Part shown: one piece after another, positions 25,117 through 35,148 of the stretch
How the letters are laid out: each line of letters starts with the position of its first letter
Position numbering within the stretch: position 1 is the stretch's first letter
Assembly: GCF_001419985.1 (NCBI RefSeq)
Contig: NZ_LJAL01000015.1
Coordinates: 1 to 49,631 of the forward strand
Direction of reading: 5' to 3'
Source: Loktanella sp. 5RATIMAR09
GTDB lineage: Bacteria > Pseudomonadota > Alphaproteobacteria > Rhodobacterales > Rhodobacteraceae
DNA: 49,631 nt
The notes under the pieces: generated by a model
Databases searched by the model: none
The model's input: only the letters and a program-made list of their open reading frames with translations
What the model was told of the DNA's origin: nothing
Position numbers and translations under genes: made by a program

Positions 25117-27341
25117 TGCCTGATCTTCTGATTGAACTCTTCTCCGAGGAAATTCCCGCGCGGATGCAAACCCGCGCCGCCGATGACCTGCGCAAGCTGG
25201 TCACGGACGGACTGGTTGAGGCGGGGCTGACCTATGCGGGTGCGGCCGCCTTTTCGACGCCGCGCCGCCTGACACTGTCGATTGAAGGTCTGACGGCGGA
25301 AAGCAAGGCAGTGCGCGAAGAGCGCAAGGGGCCCAAAGTCGGCGCGCCGGATCAGGCGATTGAAGGCTTCCTGCGCGGGGCAGGTGTGGCGCGCGAAGAC
25401 CTTGAGGTGCGCGACGACAAAAAGGGGCAGGTCTATTTCGCGGTGATCGAAAAACCGGGGCGTATGGCCGCCGATATCATCGCCGAAGTACTGGAAAAAA
25501 CCGTGCGCAATTTCCCTTGGCCCAAGTCGATGCGCTGGGGCGATGGCGCGCTGAAATGGGTGCGCCCGCTGCATAGCATCCTGTGTATTCTCAGCGATGA
25601 AGGCGGGGCACAGGTCGTCCCGCTTGACGTCGACGGGATCACATCCGGGAACACAACGCGCGGCCACCGTTTTCTTGCGCCAGATGCTTTTTCTGTCACA
25701 AATTTTGATGATTATGAGGCAAAGTTAAAGCGCGCCAAGGTTGTCCTGCGCGCCGATGAACGGGCCGAGGCGATCTGGCATGACGCCACCCATCAGGCCT
25801 TTGCGCTGGGGCTTGAGGTGGTCGAGGACCGTGGTCTGCTGGCCGAGGTCGCGGGGCTGGTGGAATGGCCTGTGGTCCTGCTGGGCCGGATTGATGACGC
25901 CTTCCTTGGGCTGCCGCCCGAGGTGCTGCAAACTTCGATGAAAGAGCACCAGAAATTCTTCTCCGTGCGCAACCCCAAGACGGGTCGGATCGAACGCTTC
26001 GTGACCGTCGCCAACATGGAAACCGCAGATCAGGGTGCCACCATTCTGGCGGGCAACCAAAAGGTGCTGTCAGCGCGGTTGGCAGATGCGAAATTCTTCT
26101 GGGAAAATGACCTGCGCGTTGCGAAAGAAGGGATGCAGCCTTGGCTTGATAGCCTTGCGAATGTCACCTTCCACAACAAACTGGGCAGCCAGAAAGACCG
26201 GATTGAACGGATCGCAGCACTGGCACGGGAAATTGCGCCCAGTGTAGGGGCTGACCCTGATCTGGCCGAACAAGCCGCGCGCGTCGCCAAGTCCGATCTG
26301 TCGTCGGAAATGGTTTATGAATTCCCTGAATTGCAGGGGCTGATGGGGCAGTATTATGCCAACGAGGCGGGCTTAGAGGCCGAGGTCGCCGCCGCTTGTA
26401 AAGAACATTATTCACCGCTTGGCCCGTCCGATGACGTGCCTACTGCGCCTGTGTCTGTGGCTGTAGCGCTGGCCGATAAAATAGACACCCTGACAGGCTT
26501 CTGGGCGATTGATGAGAAGCCTACAGGGAGCAAGGACCCCTTTGCGCTGCGCAGAGCGGCGTTGGGGGTTATTCGGTTGGTTTTGGAGAATAACGTGAGT
26601 GGTCGCGCTAGCTCCTTGGCCGTGTTTGTCGAGCGGGCGGTTGTGCCATTCGTGGCGCGTGAAGTTGATTCAGCGAAGGAATCGCTAATTCCATTGAAGC
26701 CAGTGGTTCATGATTTTCTCGCTCAGTATGATCTGACTGAAGCCGTTGAGCGTTTTCGTGATTGGTACGGAGAAGGGAATTCCCATTTTAAGATCAAAAG
26801 ACTGGTCGAGATTCTCGATGACCTCCTCTCCTTCTTCCACGACCGCCTCAAGGTTTTCCTACGCGACAAAGGCATCCGCCACGACATCATCGACGCCTGC
26901 ATTGCGATGCCGGGCAATGACGACCTGACGCTGCTGGTCAAACGGGCCGAGGCATTGGCCGAAACGCTCGCCACCGATGACGGTGAAAACCTCATTCAGG
27001 GCTTCAAGCGCGCCAACAACATCCTGACCCAGGCCGAGGAAAAAGACGGGGTGGAGTATTCCTATGGTGCGGACATCAAATTTGCTGAAGACGACGCCGA
27101 AAAGGCGCTTTTCGCCGCCCTTGATGCTGCGGATGCAAAGATCGCGCCGGCGATGAAAGCGGAAGATTTCAGCACCGCAATGACCGCTATGGCAGCACTG
27201 CGCGGCCCGATTGATGCATTTTTCACCGATGTGCAGGTGAACGCCGACAGCGAGATTTTGCGCCGCAACCGGCTTAACCTGCTGTCACGGATCAGGAATA
27301 TCTGTCTCAGCGTCGCGGACCTGACCAAAATCGAAGGCTAG
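25116..27341 (+). CDS. glyS: Glycyl-tRNA synthetase beta subunit
   Basis: A 741-residue beta subunit that binds tRNA(Gly). It begins [17 protein letters not shown], the conserved family N-terminus. HD-type and anticodon-binding parts follow, including MKEHQKFFSVRN, KDPFALRRAALGVIRLVLEN and the late FFHDRLKVFLRDKGIRHD block. Between the last two, residues about 493-566 form a segment not expected in the shortest homologues. Its bases (26560-26815) have more A/T at third positions than the surroundings. The ATG at 25116 overlaps the preceding TGA. Confidence 0.96.
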   Translation: MPDLLIELFSEEIPARMQTRAADDLRKLVTDGLVEAGLTYAGAAAFSTPRRLTLSIEGLTAESKAVREERKGPKVGAPDQAIEGFLRGAGVAREDLEVRDDKKGQVYFAVIEKPGRMAADIIAEVLEKTVRNFPWPKSMRWGDGALKWVRPLHSILCILSDEGGAQVVPLDVDGITSGNTTRGHRFLAPDAFSVTNFDDYEAKLKRAKVVLRADERAEAIWHDATHQAFALGLEVVEDRGLLAEVAGLVEWPVVLLGRIDDAFLGLPPEVLQTSMKEHQKFFSVRNPKTGRIERFVTVANMETADQGATILAGNQKVLSARLADAKFFWENDLRVAKEGMQPWLDSLANVTFHNKLGSQKDRIERIAALAREIAPSVGADPDLAEQAARVAKSDLSSEMVYEFPELQGLMGQYYANEAGLEAEVAAACKEHYSPLGPSDDVPTAPVSVAVALADKIDTLTGFWAIDEKPTGSKDPFALRRAALGVIRLVLENNVSGRASSLAVFVERAVVPFVAREVDSAKESLIPLKPVVHDFLAQYDLTEAVERFRDWYGEGNSHFKIKRLVEILDDLLSFFHDRLKVFLRDKGIRHDIIDACIAMPGNDDLTLLVKRAEALAETLATDDGENLIQGFKRANNILTQAEEKDGVEYSYGADIKFAEDDAEKALFAALDAADAKIAPAMKAEDFSTAMTAMAALRGPIDAFFTDVQVNADSEILRRNRLNLLSRIRNICLSVADLTKIEG

Positions 27342-27348
27342 GCTCAAA

Positions 27349-27372
27349 AACTGTAAACTTCTGTGTACAGTT
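27349..27372. promoter_or_regulatory. Inverted repeat between glyS and the PPDK-like gene
   Basis: AACTGTA and TACAGTT separated by 10 bases, starting 7 bases after the glyS stop. A possible -10 (TATGCT, about 27389) lies 17 bases beyond GTACAG, so the repeat would overlap a -35 region of the downstream gene. It could alternatively be a weak hairpin. Confidence 0.35.
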
Positions 27373-27420
27373 GGCCGATATCTCTTCTATGCTGCACCTG
27401 AACAATAGATCGGTGCCGCA

Positions 27421-29976
27421 GTGCAGCAACAGACAACATACGGGCCCCTGACGCTCATCACGCCGACCGCTGCCATGAAGGCATCTGTGCACGGTGGGCG
27501 GGCCAAATGTCTGCAACGGCTGGTGCGGCTGGAAATGCCGGTTCCGGTGACGGTCGCCCTGTCCTTTGATGCGGTCCACGACGCGGCGATTGGCAATCTG
27601 CCCGACATGCAAAAATTGCTCGCCCCTTTTGGTGATGCACCGCTGTTGTCCGTGCGGCCGTCGAGCCAAGACCCCGATTGGGGTGGCCCCAGTGCGATCC
27701 TGAATGTCGGTATGAACGATGCGCGTCTGGCCGAATTGACCCAAACGATCGGGGCCGAGGCGGCCACCAAGCTGTACCTGCGTTTTGTCCAATCCTACGC
27801 GATCCATGTGGCGCGTCTTGATCCCGATGAATTCTATCTGCCCGATGTGGCCGATGCTGCCAGTCTGAAAACCATGCTCGACACGTTCGAGTTTGAAACC
27901 GATGAACCCTTCCCCCAGGATCCTGCTGTGCAACTGGCCGAAGTATTGCGGTCAATGGCGCGGGCGTGGGATGGCACAACGGCCCGTTTGCTGCGGCAGG
28001 CCAAGGGGGCGCCTGCGGATGCGGGACTCGGGCTTGTCGTGCAGGCCATGGCCTTGGGGACGGGGCAGGGCGAATGTGGTCAGGGTGTGATGCAGTTTGT
28101 GGAGTCCACATCCGGCGCACCCAGGATTATTGGCCGCTACCTGAGCGCCAGCAGAAGCGACGCCTATGATCTTGGTCCCGATGCCGAGGGCGCGCTGTAC
28201 CTGACGCGCGACGCGCGCGGTCCGGCGCTTGAAGATATCTGTCCCGATCAGTACGCCCAGCTTGTGTCATACGGCGATATTTGCCGCCGCCGCTTGCGGG
28301 AAGAGATGGAGATCAAGTTCACGCTCAAAGACGGAGTGCTCCAGATATTGGACGCCGTGCGCGTGCAGCGCAGTTCGCGTGCGTCGGTCCGTATTGCCGT
28401 GGCCTTGGCCGAGGACGGTGTGATCCCACGCGAAGAGGCGGTGATGCGGGTCCAGCCTTCGGCGCTGTCGGAATTGTTGCACAGGCAGGTCGATCCTGAT
28501 GCAAAACGCGATGTGATCGTGGGTGGCATTGCCGCCAGCCCCGGTGCGGCCACGGGCCGGATTGTCCTGACGGCGCACGAGGCACAAGCCAGTGCCGCAC
28601 GTGGCGAGGCCTGCGTTCTGGTGCGGCGGGAAACCACGCCCGAGGATATTCGCGGCATGCATGCCGCCAGCGCGGTGCTGACGATGCGCGGCGGTGTGAC
28701 CAGCCACGCGGCAGTGATCGGGCGCGGTATTGGTCTGCCCTGCGTTGTGGGGGCGTCGGACCTGACGATTGACCGCAAGAATGGCGTCATCACCGCCCCT
28801 GACGGGCGGCGGTTCAAGGCCGGTGACGTGATTACTGTGGATGGCAGCCGTGGTCAGGTCCTGGCAGGTGAGCCGCCTATGCTGGAAGCAGCCCTAGATG
28901 GCGCGTTCCAGACATTGCTGGAATGGGCTGATGATTTCCGTGATATCGGTGTGCGCGCCAATGCCGATACGCCCGCCGATGCGCAAACCGCCCGCAACTT
29001 TGCCGCCGAAGGGATCGGCCTGTGCCGGACCGAGCATATGTTCTTTGAGGGTGACCGCCTTGGCGTGATGCGCGAGATGATTTTTGCCGAGGAAAGCGAC
29101 GACCGCAAAGAGGTGCTTGACCGTCTTTTGCCGATGCAGCGTGCCGATTTTCAGGCCCTGTTCGAGATCATGGCTGGCAAGAACGTCTGCGTGCGTCTGT
29201 TTGATCCGCCGCTACACGAGTTTTTACCCTCGGATAAAGCGGGCATGCGCGATCTGGCCGAACAGGTGGCCTTGCCGCTGCCGGATGTGATTGAGCGGAT
29301 TGACGCACTGGCAGAATACAACCCGATGCTGGGCATGCGGGGTGTGCGTCTGGGAATCGCTATTCCCGAAATCTACGACATGCAGACCCGCGCCATCTTT
29401 GAGGCATTGGTCGCTGTCGGGAAAAAAGGCATCTCGATCAATGTCGAGATCATGATCCCCCTTGTCAGCGCCATGCGCGAAGTCGAGTTGCAAAAGGCCC
29501 GGATCAACGGGGTTGCAAATGCGGTAAGGGCGAAAAGCAAGGCGGATTTCGCCTATCGCCTTGGCGTCATGGTTGAAACGCCGCGTGCCGCCTTGCGCGC
29601 GCAGGATATTGTCGAACACGCCGAATTTTTATCCTTTGGTACCAATGACCTGACGCAGATGACCTATGGTTTGTCGCGCGATGACGCGGGCCGCTTTATG
29701 TCGTCTTACGTGCAGCAGGGCGTCTATGCAGAAGACCCGTTCCACACGCTGGATATCGAAGGTGTCGGCGAATTGATTTCCATTGGCGCAGCACGTGGCC
29801 GGCTGGGCCGTTCCGAAGTTGTCCTGTCGCTTTGTGGCGAACATGGGGGTGATCGGTCTGCGATCGCGTTCTGCCGTGCCCAGCAATTTGATTATATTTC
29901 CTGTTCCCCGTTCAGGGTGCCGGTCGCGCGCCTGACAGCGGCGCAGCTTGCTTTGGCTGATAAGGTGTCACTGTAA
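27421..29976 (+). CDS. Pyruvate phosphate dikinase-like protein with degraded ATP-grasp half
   Basis: An 851-residue PEP-utilising enzyme related to pyruvate phosphate dikinase (PPDK), which interconverts pyruvate and PEP. The swivelling phosphohistidine domain is intact (His429 in GGVTSHAAVIGRG), as is the PEP/pyruvate barrel (FGTNDLTQMTYGLSRDD, about 739-755, and Cys805 in CGEHGGD). The N-terminal nucleotide half is eroded: SVRPSSQDPDWGGP replaces the usual SVRSGA block, ASRSDAYDLG stands where QGEDVVAG is expected, and LDAVRVQ stands where LQTRNGK is expected. Use of ATP is therefore doubtful. It starts with GTG and has no strong ribosome site. Confidence 0.78.
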   Translation: MQQQTTYGPLTLITPTAAMKASVHGGRAKCLQRLVRLEMPVPVTVALSFDAVHDAAIGNLPDMQKLLAPFGDAPLLSVRPSSQDPDWGGPSAILNVGMNDARLAELTQTIGAEAATKLYLRFVQSYAIHVARLDPDEFYLPDVADAASLKTMLDTFEFETDEPFPQDPAVQLAEVLRSMARAWDGTTARLLRQAKGAPADAGLGLVVQAMALGTGQGECGQGVMQFVESTSGAPRIIGRYLSASRSDAYDLGPDAEGALYLTRDARGPALEDICPDQYAQLVSYGDICRRRLREEMEIKFTLKDGVLQILDAVRVQRSSRASVRIAVALAEDGVIPREEAVMRVQPSALSELLHRQVDPDAKRDVIVGGIAASPGAATGRIVLTAHEAQASAARGEACVLVRRETTPEDIRGMHAASAVLTMRGGVTSHAAVIGRGIGLPCVVGASDLTIDRKNGVITAPDGRRFKAGDVITVDGSRGQVLAGEPPMLEAALDGAFQTLLEWADDFRDIGVRANADTPADAQTARNFAAEGIGLCRTEHMFFEGDRLGVMREMIFAEESDDRKEVLDRLLPMQRADFQALFEIMAGKNVCVRLFDPPLHEFLPSDKAGMRDLAEQVALPLPDVIERIDALAEYNPMLGMRGVRLGIAIPEIYDMQTRAIFEALVAVGKKGISINVEIMIPLVSAMREVELQKARINGVANAVRAKSKADFAYRLGVMVETPRAALRAQDIVEHAEFLSFGTNDLTQMTYGLSRDDAGRFMSSYVQQGVYAEDPFHTLDIEGVGELISIGAARGRLGRSEVVLSLCGEHGGDRSAIAFCRAQQFDYISCSPFRVPVARLTAAQLALADKVSL

Positions 29977-30164
29977 TGCAACGCTATATCTGGTGGGTAT
30001 CTTTCAAATAACCACTGCAATTTGTGGCACTGGGGTGGTCCTGTCTGCGTATTCTTGCCGGTTTTGGAACAGTCCGGCCCAAGGGGTAGACCTGACCGCC
30101 TCTTTCCCCTAAAGACGGCCGCGCTGGCGCGGAGCTAACCCGCGACGTTTCCTGGGTGGGAAGA

Positions 30165-30833
30165 ATGACTGTATTGAAGGCGATTATCGCCGCATGTTGT
30201 GCGGCTGGTATTTCTGTTGGGGCGACATCAGCCTTTGCAGATGAAGTGATGGCAAGCCGACTGGAAGCCATCTTGGGTCAAGAACGTCAGGCGTTATCGG
30301 TCGTACCTGACAGCCGTTTGAGCATGTTGACCAGTTTGCCGCCGGCAGAAGAGCGTGGCGTCGAGACACAGACCGGACTGGTCTATGATCGTGACTATCT
30401 GGCCGACTTGCCCGCTGCAGATGGCGGATCAGAGTGGCAGTGCCTGGCCGAAGCTCTCTACTTCGAAGCACGTGGCGAATCTATCCGCGGGATGTTCGCA
30501 GTTGGCGAAGTCATCATGAACCGTGTCGATAGCAGCGCCTATCCGGATTCGCTTTGTGACGTGATCAATCAGGGCACCGGGCGCCGTTACGCTTGTCAAT
30601 TCACCTATACCTGTGACGGCAAACCCGAAGTGATCGGAGAGCCCCGTTCGTGGGAGCGTGTTGGCAAGGTTGCGCGCATGTTGATTGATGGCGCACCGCG
30701 TGCATTGACCGGTGGCGCGACACATTACCATACCAAAGCCGTCAGCCCCTCTTGGGCCCAGCGTTTTCCGCGCACGGCGTCTATCGGGTTCCACTACTTC
30801 TATCGCCAGCCTGTACGCACGGCATCAATGTAA
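30165..30833 (+). CDS. Secreted cell-wall hydrolase, SleB/hydrolase_2 family
   Basis: A 222-residue exported protein with a signal peptide (MTVLKAIIAACCAAGISVGATSAFA). Its C-terminal half is the hydrolase_2/SleB-like domain. CLAEALYFEARGESIRGMFAVGEVIMNRV carries the catalytic Glu101. CQFTYTCDGK and TGGATHYHT are the other conserved blocks. Such proteins act as lytic enzymes on murein. The ATG at 30165 has GGGAAG nearby; the in-frame GTG at 30156 is less likely. The preceding 188 bases hold only weak hairpins. Confidence 0.87.
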   Translation: MTVLKAIIAACCAAGISVGATSAFADEVMASRLEAILGQERQALSVVPDSRLSMLTSLPPAEERGVETQTGLVYDRDYLADLPAADGGSEWQCLAEALYFEARGESIRGMFAVGEVIMNRVDSSAYPDSLCDVINQGTGRRYACQFTYTCDGKPEVIGEPRSWERVGKVARMLIDGAPRALTGGATHYHTKAVSPSWAQRFPRTASIGFHYFYRQPVRTASM

Positions 30834-30885
30834 GTCGCATGATTGCGGATGAGCGTCGCGCCTGACGCTTGCCGCCCCGCGTTCG

Positions 30886-30904
30886 CCCTTGTATCCCACA
30901 AGGG
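30886..30904. promoter_or_regulatory. Inverted repeat ahead of folB
   Basis: CCCTTGT and ACAAGGG separated by 5 bases, 23 bases upstream of the folB ATG. A similar CCCTTG-CAAGGG repeat lies upstream of carA/yqeY at 42379. It could be an operator or a weak terminator for the cell-wall hydrolase gene. Confidence 0.35.
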
Positions 30905-30927
30905 TAACTTGACGTGTTGGACGCCCC

Positions 30928-31848
30928 ATGACTGATGAGATCCGCCTTGCCTTTGCCCACCCGAGCGAGAGGGCAGAGGCCAGCAGCAGCATCCCGTATG
31001 ATCGCATTTCACTGCGCGACTATGTCGTCGAGGTCGAGATTGGTGCGTTTCAGCAAGAGCGTGGCACTTTACAGCGGGTGCGTTTCAATGTTGTCGTCGA
31101 GGTATTGCCGCTAAGCGGCCCGATCGACGACGATGTTGACCGTATTCTATCCTACGACAAAGTGACCGAAGCGATCAGCAGCGAGCTGGAAGCAGAGCGG
31201 ATCAATCTGCTGGAAACGCTGGCTGCACGTGTGGCAGAACGTATTTTGCTGGAACCGCAGGCAGAGCGTGTCTTTGTGCGGATCGAGAAACTGGACCGGG
31301 GTCCGTTTTCGCTGGGGGTCGAGATTGTCCGCGCGCGCGATGGTGTCGATCCGGGTGGGCAAACCCATGTGGCCGCTCCGCATCCGCGCATTGTTTATCT
31401 GTCGAATGCTGCGATCGAAAGTCCGCAGATCAGTAATTGGATTGACCAGTTGGCGGCAATGGATGCCCCCCTCATTCTTTGCGTTGGCCCTGCTGACGTG
31501 GCCGCGCCGCAGGCCGACAACGCCCTTGCGCAGCGGCGGATTGACCTGCTTGCAATTGAACAAAACGCATGGAGCTTGGCTGCACGTGACCGCCGCTGTA
31601 TGGTTGTCAATTCGCGTACAGAACTGGATTGGGCGATGAAGAATGGCCAGATTTGTATCTGGGCCCCCTCGAAGATCGTTCTTGATGCCGTCGATGGCCC
31701 GTCGGCCAGCCCGCGCGATGCCGTGGCCCTTGTGGCGTGGTTTGCCGAAGAAATGCAGGCAAAGGAATTGTTGATCATCGGCCAGCCTGCGCCACAGACC
31801 GATATCCCTGTGCGTGCTGTTCCCGCAGAGGCGTCGGACCTGTCATGA
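30928..31848 (+). CDS. folB: Dihydroneopterin aldolase with C-terminal extension
   Basis: A 306-residue protein. Residues about 22-137 form a FolB domain (DRISLRDYVVEVEIGAFQQERG, then LSYDKVTEAI and NLLETLAARVAERIL, then VRIEKLDRG), which retro-aldol cleaves dihydroneopterin in folate synthesis. FolB is normally only about 120 residues; here about 170 further residues follow (AAPHPRIVYLSNAAIESPQISNWIDQL onward) that I cannot assign. The extension has alternating strands and helices. The stop overlaps the folP start (ATGA), so the two are translationally coupled. Confidence 0.85.
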   Translation: MTDEIRLAFAHPSERAEASSSIPYDRISLRDYVVEVEIGAFQQERGTLQRVRFNVVVEVLPLSGPIDDDVDRILSYDKVTEAISSELEAERINLLETLAARVAERILLEPQAERVFVRIEKLDRGPFSLGVEIVRARDGVDPGGQTHVAAPHPRIVYLSNAAIESPQISNWIDQLAAMDAPLILCVGPADVAAPQADNALAQRRIDLLAIEQNAWSLAARDRRCMVVNSRTELDWAMKNGQICIWAPSKIVLDAVDGPSASPRDAVALVAWFAEEMQAKELLIIGQPAPQTDIPVRAVPAEASDLS

Positions 31849-32858
31849 CGAAATACTATCGCCCTGTCGTGCGCTTTGGCGAAATGCCGACATCGCAAAG
31901 CTTTCCACTGGCAGGTGGTCTGTGCTGGTTTGACACCGTTGCGGTTCACACGCGGGGCAGTCGTGTCCGGTCTGTTCCTGCGGGCGACGTGCCTGCAGAA
32001 ATACTGGAAAACCTGACACGCGCCCGCCCGCCCATTGCAGGTATGGCGATGACCGGCCCGCGGATCATGGGCATTTTGAATGTCACACCGGATAGTTTTT
32101 CCGATGGTGGACAGTTCAATGCGCCCGAACTTGCACTGGCACATGCGCAGGCAATGCAAGAAGAGGGCGCTGATATCATCGACGTGGGTGGTGAAAGCAC
32201 ACGTCCCGGTGCGGCCGAGGTGCAGATTGCCGCGGAAATCGCGCGGACAGCCCCTGTGATTGCAGCCATTCGCGCGCAGAGCAACGTGCCGATCTCGATT
32301 GATACGCGCAAATCCGATGTGGGTCTGGCGGCAGTCGAGGCGGGCGCGACCCTGATCAACGATGTTGCGGCCTTTACCTTTGATACGAAACTGGCGGCGG
32401 TCGCAGCCGAAGCCAAAGTTCCGGTCTGCGTTATGCATGCCAAAGGGTCGCCCGAGACGATGCAGAACGATCCCACCTATGATGATGTGCTGCTTGATGT
32501 CTATGACTTCCTGAGCGCGCGTATCGCGGCGGCCGTGGCCGCAGGCATTGCACGCGATCAGATCGTTGTGGACCCCGGAATCGGATTTGGCAAAACGCTC
32601 GAACATAACCTGACGCTTCTGCGCGGTATCGCGCTTTTCCACGCCCTCGGCTGTCCGGTGCTGCTGGGTGCGTCGCGCAAGCGGTTCATTGGCACCATTG
32701 GCGGTGGCACGGACGCGTCAGACCGCGTGAGCGGATCTGTGGCGGTGGCCCTGTTTGCCGCAAGGCGGGGCGTGCAAATCTTGCGGGTTCACGATATCTT
32801 CGCAACAAAGCAAGCACTAGACTTGGAATGGGCAATCGGCGGGGCGGCAATCACATGA
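31845..32858 (+). CDS. folP: Dihydropteroate synthase
   Basis: A 337-residue protein that joins p-aminobenzoate to the pterin in folate synthesis, the target of sulfonamides. The core starts at [16 protein letters not shown] (residues 74-89), followed by [22 protein letters not shown] and LINDV, and the C-terminal [11 protein letters not shown]. About 70 residues precede the core, longer than in E. coli FolP (282), and are of unknown role. It overlaps folB and glmM by ATGA at both ends. Confidence 0.95.
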   Translation: MTKYYRPVVRFGEMPTSQSFPLAGGLCWFDTVAVHTRGSRVRSVPAGDVPAEILENLTRARPPIAGMAMTGPRIMGILNVTPDSFSDGGQFNAPELALAHAQAMQEEGADIIDVGGESTRPGAAEVQIAAEIARTAPVIAAIRAQSNVPISIDTRKSDVGLAAVEAGATLINDVAAFTFDTKLAAVAAEAKVPVCVMHAKGSPETMQNDPTYDDVLLDVYDFLSARIAAAVAAGIARDQIVVDPGIGFGKTLEHNLTLLRGIALFHALGCPVLLGASRKRFIGTIGGGTDASDRVSGSVAVALFAARRGVQILRVHDIFATKQALDLEWAIGGAAIT

Positions 32859-34198
32859 CACGGAAACTCTTTGGCACGGACGGTGTGCGCGGCAAGGCAA
32901 ATACCTATCCCATGACCGCAGAAATGGCGCTCAAGATCGGTGCCGCAGCGGGGCGTTACTTCCGCAACGACGGCTCTAACGGGCACCGCGTGGTGATTGG
33001 CAAGGACACGCGGTTGTCCGGCTATATGTTTGAAAACGCGCTGACCGCCGGTTTGACCAGTACGGGCATGAATGTGCTGCTCTTGGGGCCGGTGCCGACG
33101 CCAGCGGTGGGATTGCTGACCACGTCGATGCGCGCCGATCTGGGCATCATGATTTCCGCCAGCCACAACCCGCACCATGATAACGGGATCAAATTCTTCG
33201 GCCCTGACGGTTTCAAGCTTTCGGATGAGGCTGAGGCCGAGATCGAGGCGATTGTCAGCGGGTCCATTGAACCGGCGAAGGCGCAGAATATCGGACGCGC
33301 CAAGCGCATCGACGATGGCCGCTTCCGTTATGCCGAGCGGATCAAGTCAACCTTTCCGTCAGGTATGCGGCTTGATGGTCTGAAGGTTGTGATTGACTGC
33401 GCGAATGGTGCCGCCTACCGCGTCGCCCCAGAGGTACTGTGGGAACTTGGTGCCACGGTTATTCCTGTGGGTGTTGACCCCAACGGGTACAATATCAACG
33501 AAGGCTGCGGTTCGACCAACACCGCAGCGGCAGCTGCGAAAGTGGTGTCCGAGGGTGCACATGTGGGCATTTGTCTTGATGGCGATGCGGACCGCGTGAT
33601 GATCCTTGATGAAAACGGTGAAGTGGCCGATGGGGACCAGCTGATGGCGCTGATGGCGGGCCGCTGGGCGGATCAAGAGCGGCTGAACGGGGGCACGCTG
33701 GTTGCAACCGTGATGTCCAATCTGGGGCTTGAGCGGTATCTGGACGGGCGCGGTTTGCGCCTTGAACGCACGGCTGTTGGCGACCGCTATGTGGTCGAGG
33801 CGATGCGCGCAAACGGTTGGAACCTTGGCGGTGAACAGTCGGGGCACATCGTCATGACCGATTTCGCGACCACCGGCGATGGTCTGTTGGCGGGGCTGCA
33901 ATTCCTGGCTGCAATGATCGAAACCGGACAGCCTGCCAGCGCCCTGACCAAAAGTTTCGAGACCGTGCCGCAAATGCTCAAGAACGTACGCTTTACGACA
34001 GGGCAGGACCCGCTCGGCGCAGAGCTTGTGCAGAAAACCATTGCAGATGCGCAGCTCAAGCTGCAGGGCAAGGGGCGGCTCTTGATCCGCAAGTCGGGCA
34101 CAGAGCCGCTGATCCGTGTGATGGCGGAATGCGAAGATGATGCGCTTCTGGCGCAGGTCGTAGACGGGATTGTGGCCGAGGTGGAGGCTGCGATCTAG
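32855..34198 (+). CDS. glmM: Phosphoglucosamine mutase
   Basis: A 447-residue alpha-D-phosphohexomutase that converts glucosamine-6-phosphate to glucosamine-1-phosphate for murein and lipopolysaccharide precursors. The phosphoserine is Ser103 in [17 protein letters not shown]. The metal loop is DGDADRVM and the sugar loop is GGEQSGHIV. The C-terminal phosphate site is [12 protein letters not shown]. It overlaps folP by ATGA, the common folP-glmM order in proteobacteria. Its TAG shares four bases (CTAG) with the stop of the convergent transporter gene. Confidence 0.97.
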   Translation: MTRKLFGTDGVRGKANTYPMTAEMALKIGAAAGRYFRNDGSNGHRVVIGKDTRLSGYMFENALTAGLTSTGMNVLLLGPVPTPAVGLLTTSMRADLGIMISASHNPHHDNGIKFFGPDGFKLSDEAEAEIEAIVSGSIEPAKAQNIGRAKRIDDGRFRYAERIKSTFPSGMRLDGLKVVIDCANGAAYRVAPEVLWELGATVIPVGVDPNGYNINEGCGSTNTAAAAAKVVSEGAHVGICLDGDADRVMILDENGEVADGDQLMALMAGRWADQERLNGGTLVATVMSNLGLERYLDGRGLRLERTAVGDRYVVEAMRANGWNLGGEQSGHIVMTDFATTGDGLLAGLQFLAAMIETGQPASALTKSFETVPQMLKNVRFTTGQDPLGAELVQKTIADAQLKLQGKGRLLIRKSGTEPLIRVMAECEDDALLAQVVDGIVAEVEAAI

Positions 34199-35097
34199 CG
34201 TAACAGCAGCTTGCGCAGGTTGCTCCATTGGCTGATGGCAAGGCCAAAGAGGATAAGGCCAAGGGCCACAAAAAACCGCAGCGGCAGCACCTCGCTGAGC
34301 ACCAGCGCGCCAAAGAACATCGACCAGAGCGGCACCTGATAGTTGACCAGCGTCATGAAAATGGCGCCCGCGGACCGGATCGTCGCAACGCGGATCAGGG
34401 CTGCAAGTGCGGTTGGGATGAAGCCGAGGAAAATGATTGCGATGGTTGGGCGCATGCCCCCGATGGTGGGGACGCCTTCGATAAGCAACATCGCAGGGAT
34501 CAGGGCGACGGAACCAACTGTCAGCAAGAGTGCCGCCATGGTGATGGGATCAATGGACGGGCAGCGTCGGGTCATAATGCTGGAGACAGCATAGGAAACT
34601 GACGCAGCCACGCAGGCAATCTGACCCAGCGGTTCCCACCCCGTACCAATGCGCAGAACGCCGGGACCAATCAGAACGGCGGCCCCGACAAAACCGAGGA
34701 TGACCCCCAAGGTGTTCCGCAGGCTCATTTTTTCATCGGTGAAAAGATGCGCGAGAGGCAAAACGAAAAGCGGTAATGCAGCCATAGAGATCCCTGCAAA
34801 GGCAGAGGGCACGTATTGCTGCCCCCAGCTGAGCAAGGCAAAGGGCAGTGCGGTGTTCATCAGACCGATGGCGACCAGATAGCGCGTCATCACGGGTGTG
34901 AATTGGGGCAAGGGTCGGCTCAGGATGCGCATGAGTAAAAGCAGCGCAATCGCCCCGAGTGTTGTACGTGCGCAGGCGACGGTCAGCGGGCCGTAGCCTT
35001 CCAGCGCGATTGCAACGACCATGAATGTGGCCCCCCAGATCAATCCGAGAAGGGCGATGGAAAGCCAGTTTGCCGGTGTGGGTTGCGCGGTCATCAT
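34195..35097 (-). CDS. EamA/DMT-superfamily transporter
   Basis: A 300-residue membrane protein with about ten transmembrane helices in two EamA halves ([22 protein letters not shown], then the second half from [19 protein letters not shown]). These transporters usually export amino acids or other metabolites; the substrate here is unknown. On the minus strand AAAGGA precedes two consecutive ATGs (35097 and 35094), and I used the first. Its start lies 19 bases after the hairpin that probably ends ilvC transcription. Confidence 0.88.
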   Translation of the reverse strand: MMTAQPTPANWLSIALLGLIWGATFMVVAIALEGYGPLTVACARTTLGAIALLLLMRILSRPLPQFTPVMTRYLVAIGLMNTALPFALLSWGQQYVPSAFAGISMAALPLFVLPLAHLFTDEKMSLRNTLGVILGFVGAAVLIGPGVLRIGTGWEPLGQIACVAASVSYAVSSIMTRRCPSIDPITMAALLLTVGSVALIPAMLLIEGVPTIGGMRPTIAIIFLGFIPTALAALIRVATIRSAGAIFMTLVNYQVPLWSMFFGALVLSEVLPLRFFVALGLILFGLAISQWSNLRKLLLR

Positions 35098-35115
35098 AGG
35101 GTCCTTTGCCATGCA

Positions 35116-35142
35116 AAAGGCCCGGACAGTGCCCGGGCCTTT
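35116..35142 (-). terminator. Rho-independent terminator of ilvC
   Basis: AAAGGCCCGG, a 7-base loop, CCGGGCCTTT: a perfect 10-bp GC-rich stem followed on the minus strand by TTTTGC. It lies 40 bases past the ilvC stop and just upstream of the EamA gene. Confidence 0.75.
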
Positions 35143-35148
35143 CGACGG

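Noticed and set aside
30082..30132. GGGG/CCCC and CCGCG/CGCGG inverted repeats upstream of the cell-wall hydrolase gene
   Set aside because: The loop is long or the stem short, with no T-run; not convincing as terminator or riboswitch.
31395..32642. 415-codon minus-strand frame antisense to folB/folP
   Set aside because: It is the mirror of two convincing genes with family motifs; the product is Cys/His/Arg-rich and non-globular in appearance.
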